This document shows positions 5,283-5,817 of a stretch of DNA of 5,817 nucleotides, piece after piece. The translations under genes and the position numbers were made by a program. This DNA comes from Pyramidobacter sp. (lineage in GTDB: Bacteria; Synergistota; Synergistia; Synergistales; Dethiosulfovibrionaceae), in assembly GCA_016286835.1 (NCBI GenBank), contig JAEEUD010000125.1, positions 1 through 5,817 of the forward strand, in the 5' to 3' direction. The notes under the pieces are model-generated. The model was not told where the DNA came from, searched no databases, and saw nothing but the letters and a program-made list of their open reading frames with translations. The stretch's first letter is position 1. Each line of letters starts with the position of its first letter.

Positions 5283-5817
5283 ATGAAACGTTTTGGTGCG
5301 TTTGTACTGGCAGCCGCTGTGGTTGTCGGGGTTGCGGGAGCTTCGTTCGCGAAGGCCGGCTCGGCGACGATGAAGATCATCGAGCAGGCCCAGACCATGA
5401 CGCTCGAAGAGCTCGCGAAGAAGGCCATTGAAGAGAGCAACGGCAAGATGTTCTACGGCCTCGGCAACAGCAGCCGCGGCAAGAGCGCTCTGCCTCTGTT
5501 CATCAAATACCTGCAGACCTTCGAGCCGGGCTACACGCTGAACTTCGAGTGGCAGCAGCCGAAGAACAACAAGATCTTCGATCAGCTTACAGCTGACGCG
5601 CAGAAGGACAAGGGCACGTTCTCGATGACGTTGATCCAGGACGGCAACCAGATCGAGAGCAAGATGGTCCAGACCGGCGTGCTCGACACGTTCGTTCCCA
5701 AGGGCTGGGCTGAGGCCAACAACGTGAAGCCGGCCGACATCCGCTTCCTGCCTCTCCAGACGCTGAACAAGGTCTTCATGTACAACAACACCGGCACCAA
5801 GAAGTACCTGAACTGCT
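5283..5817 (+). CDS. Secreted extracellular solute-binding protein of an ABC transporter, 3' end missing
   Basis: The first 178 codons are visible, and the frame runs off the right edge without a stop. ATG 5283 follows AAGGGAGGA (5267-5275) by seven bases. Residues 1-23 form a Sec signal peptide: MKR, then a hydrophobic core rich in Ala/Val, and a likely cleavage after SFA (A23). There is no lipobox Cys, which points to a free periplasmic protein. The mature part (ESNGKMFYGLGNSSRGKSA, then FEWQQPKNNKIFDQLTADAQ and GTFSMTLIQDGNQIESKM) resembles family-1 (iron/polyamine/sugar-type) binding proteins that capture ligand for an ABC importer. Codon use is strongly biased: every Asn I read is AAC and nearly all Lys are AAG, as in highly expressed genes. 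Permease and ATPase genes would be expected to the right. The binding-protein role is likely; the ligand cannot be told. Confidence 0.8.
   Translation, partial: MKRFGAFVLAAAVVVGVAGASFAKAGSATMKIIEQAQTMTLEELAKKAIEESNGKMFYGLGNSSRGKSALPLFIKYLQTFEPGYTLNFEWQQPKNNKIFDQLTADAQKDKGTFSMTLIQDGNQIESKMVQTGVLDTFVPKGWAEANNVKPADIRFLPLQTLNKVFMYNNTGTKKYLNC

Overview
The window looks like a stretch of a moderately GC-rich bacterial chromosome. Genes are tightly packed, and most starts are preceded by strong AGGAGG-type ribosome sites. The gene mix is a peptide/nickel-type ABC ATPase, NikR, an AgcS sodium:amino-acid symporter and a periplasmic binding protein with an ordinary Sec signal peptide rather than a lipobox. 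This fits a Gram-negative, amino-acid-using anaerobe. Synergistota (Pyramidobacter-like) is my best guess, from the style of the genes only; no phylogenetic marker is present.

Layout, left to right. (1) Positions 1-892, plus strand: the 3' nine-tenths of a DppF/OppF-family ATPase with unusual ATP-site motifs, closed by a good intrinsic terminator at 946-985. (2) Positions 1112-2379, plus strand: a two-gene operon with its own promoter. It encodes a cytoplasmic papain-like (C39-like) cysteine peptidase and, through a 4-base ATGA overlap, a complete NikR nickel-responsive regulator. A strong hairpin terminator follows at 2508-2555. (3) Positions 2668-4092, minus strand: an AgcS-type sodium:alanine/glycine symporter, convergent with nikR. 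Its promoter near 4228-4245 is framed by a TTTGAC-N16-GTCAAA inverted repeat. (4) Positions 4310-5005, minus strand: a beta-phosphoglucomutase-like HAD phosphatase/mutase. (5) A 277-base divergent intergenic region with a 12-base perfect palindrome over a likely promoter and two hairpins before the next gene. (6) Positions 5283 to the right edge, plus strand: the start of a secreted solute-binding protein, cut off by the window end.

The most notable item is the translationally coupled peptidase-nikR pair. All four NikR nickel ligands and the peptidase Cys/His/Asp triad are intact, yet I know of no established role for such a peptidase in nickel biology. Next is the ATPase, whose ABC signature reads LDGGR instead of LSGGQ and whose Walker A carries a Cys for a conserved Gly. 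The link between the ATPase and nikR (nickel or peptide uptake) is only positional, because a terminator and a new promoter separate them. No mobile element, tRNA, rRNA or CRISPR array was seen.
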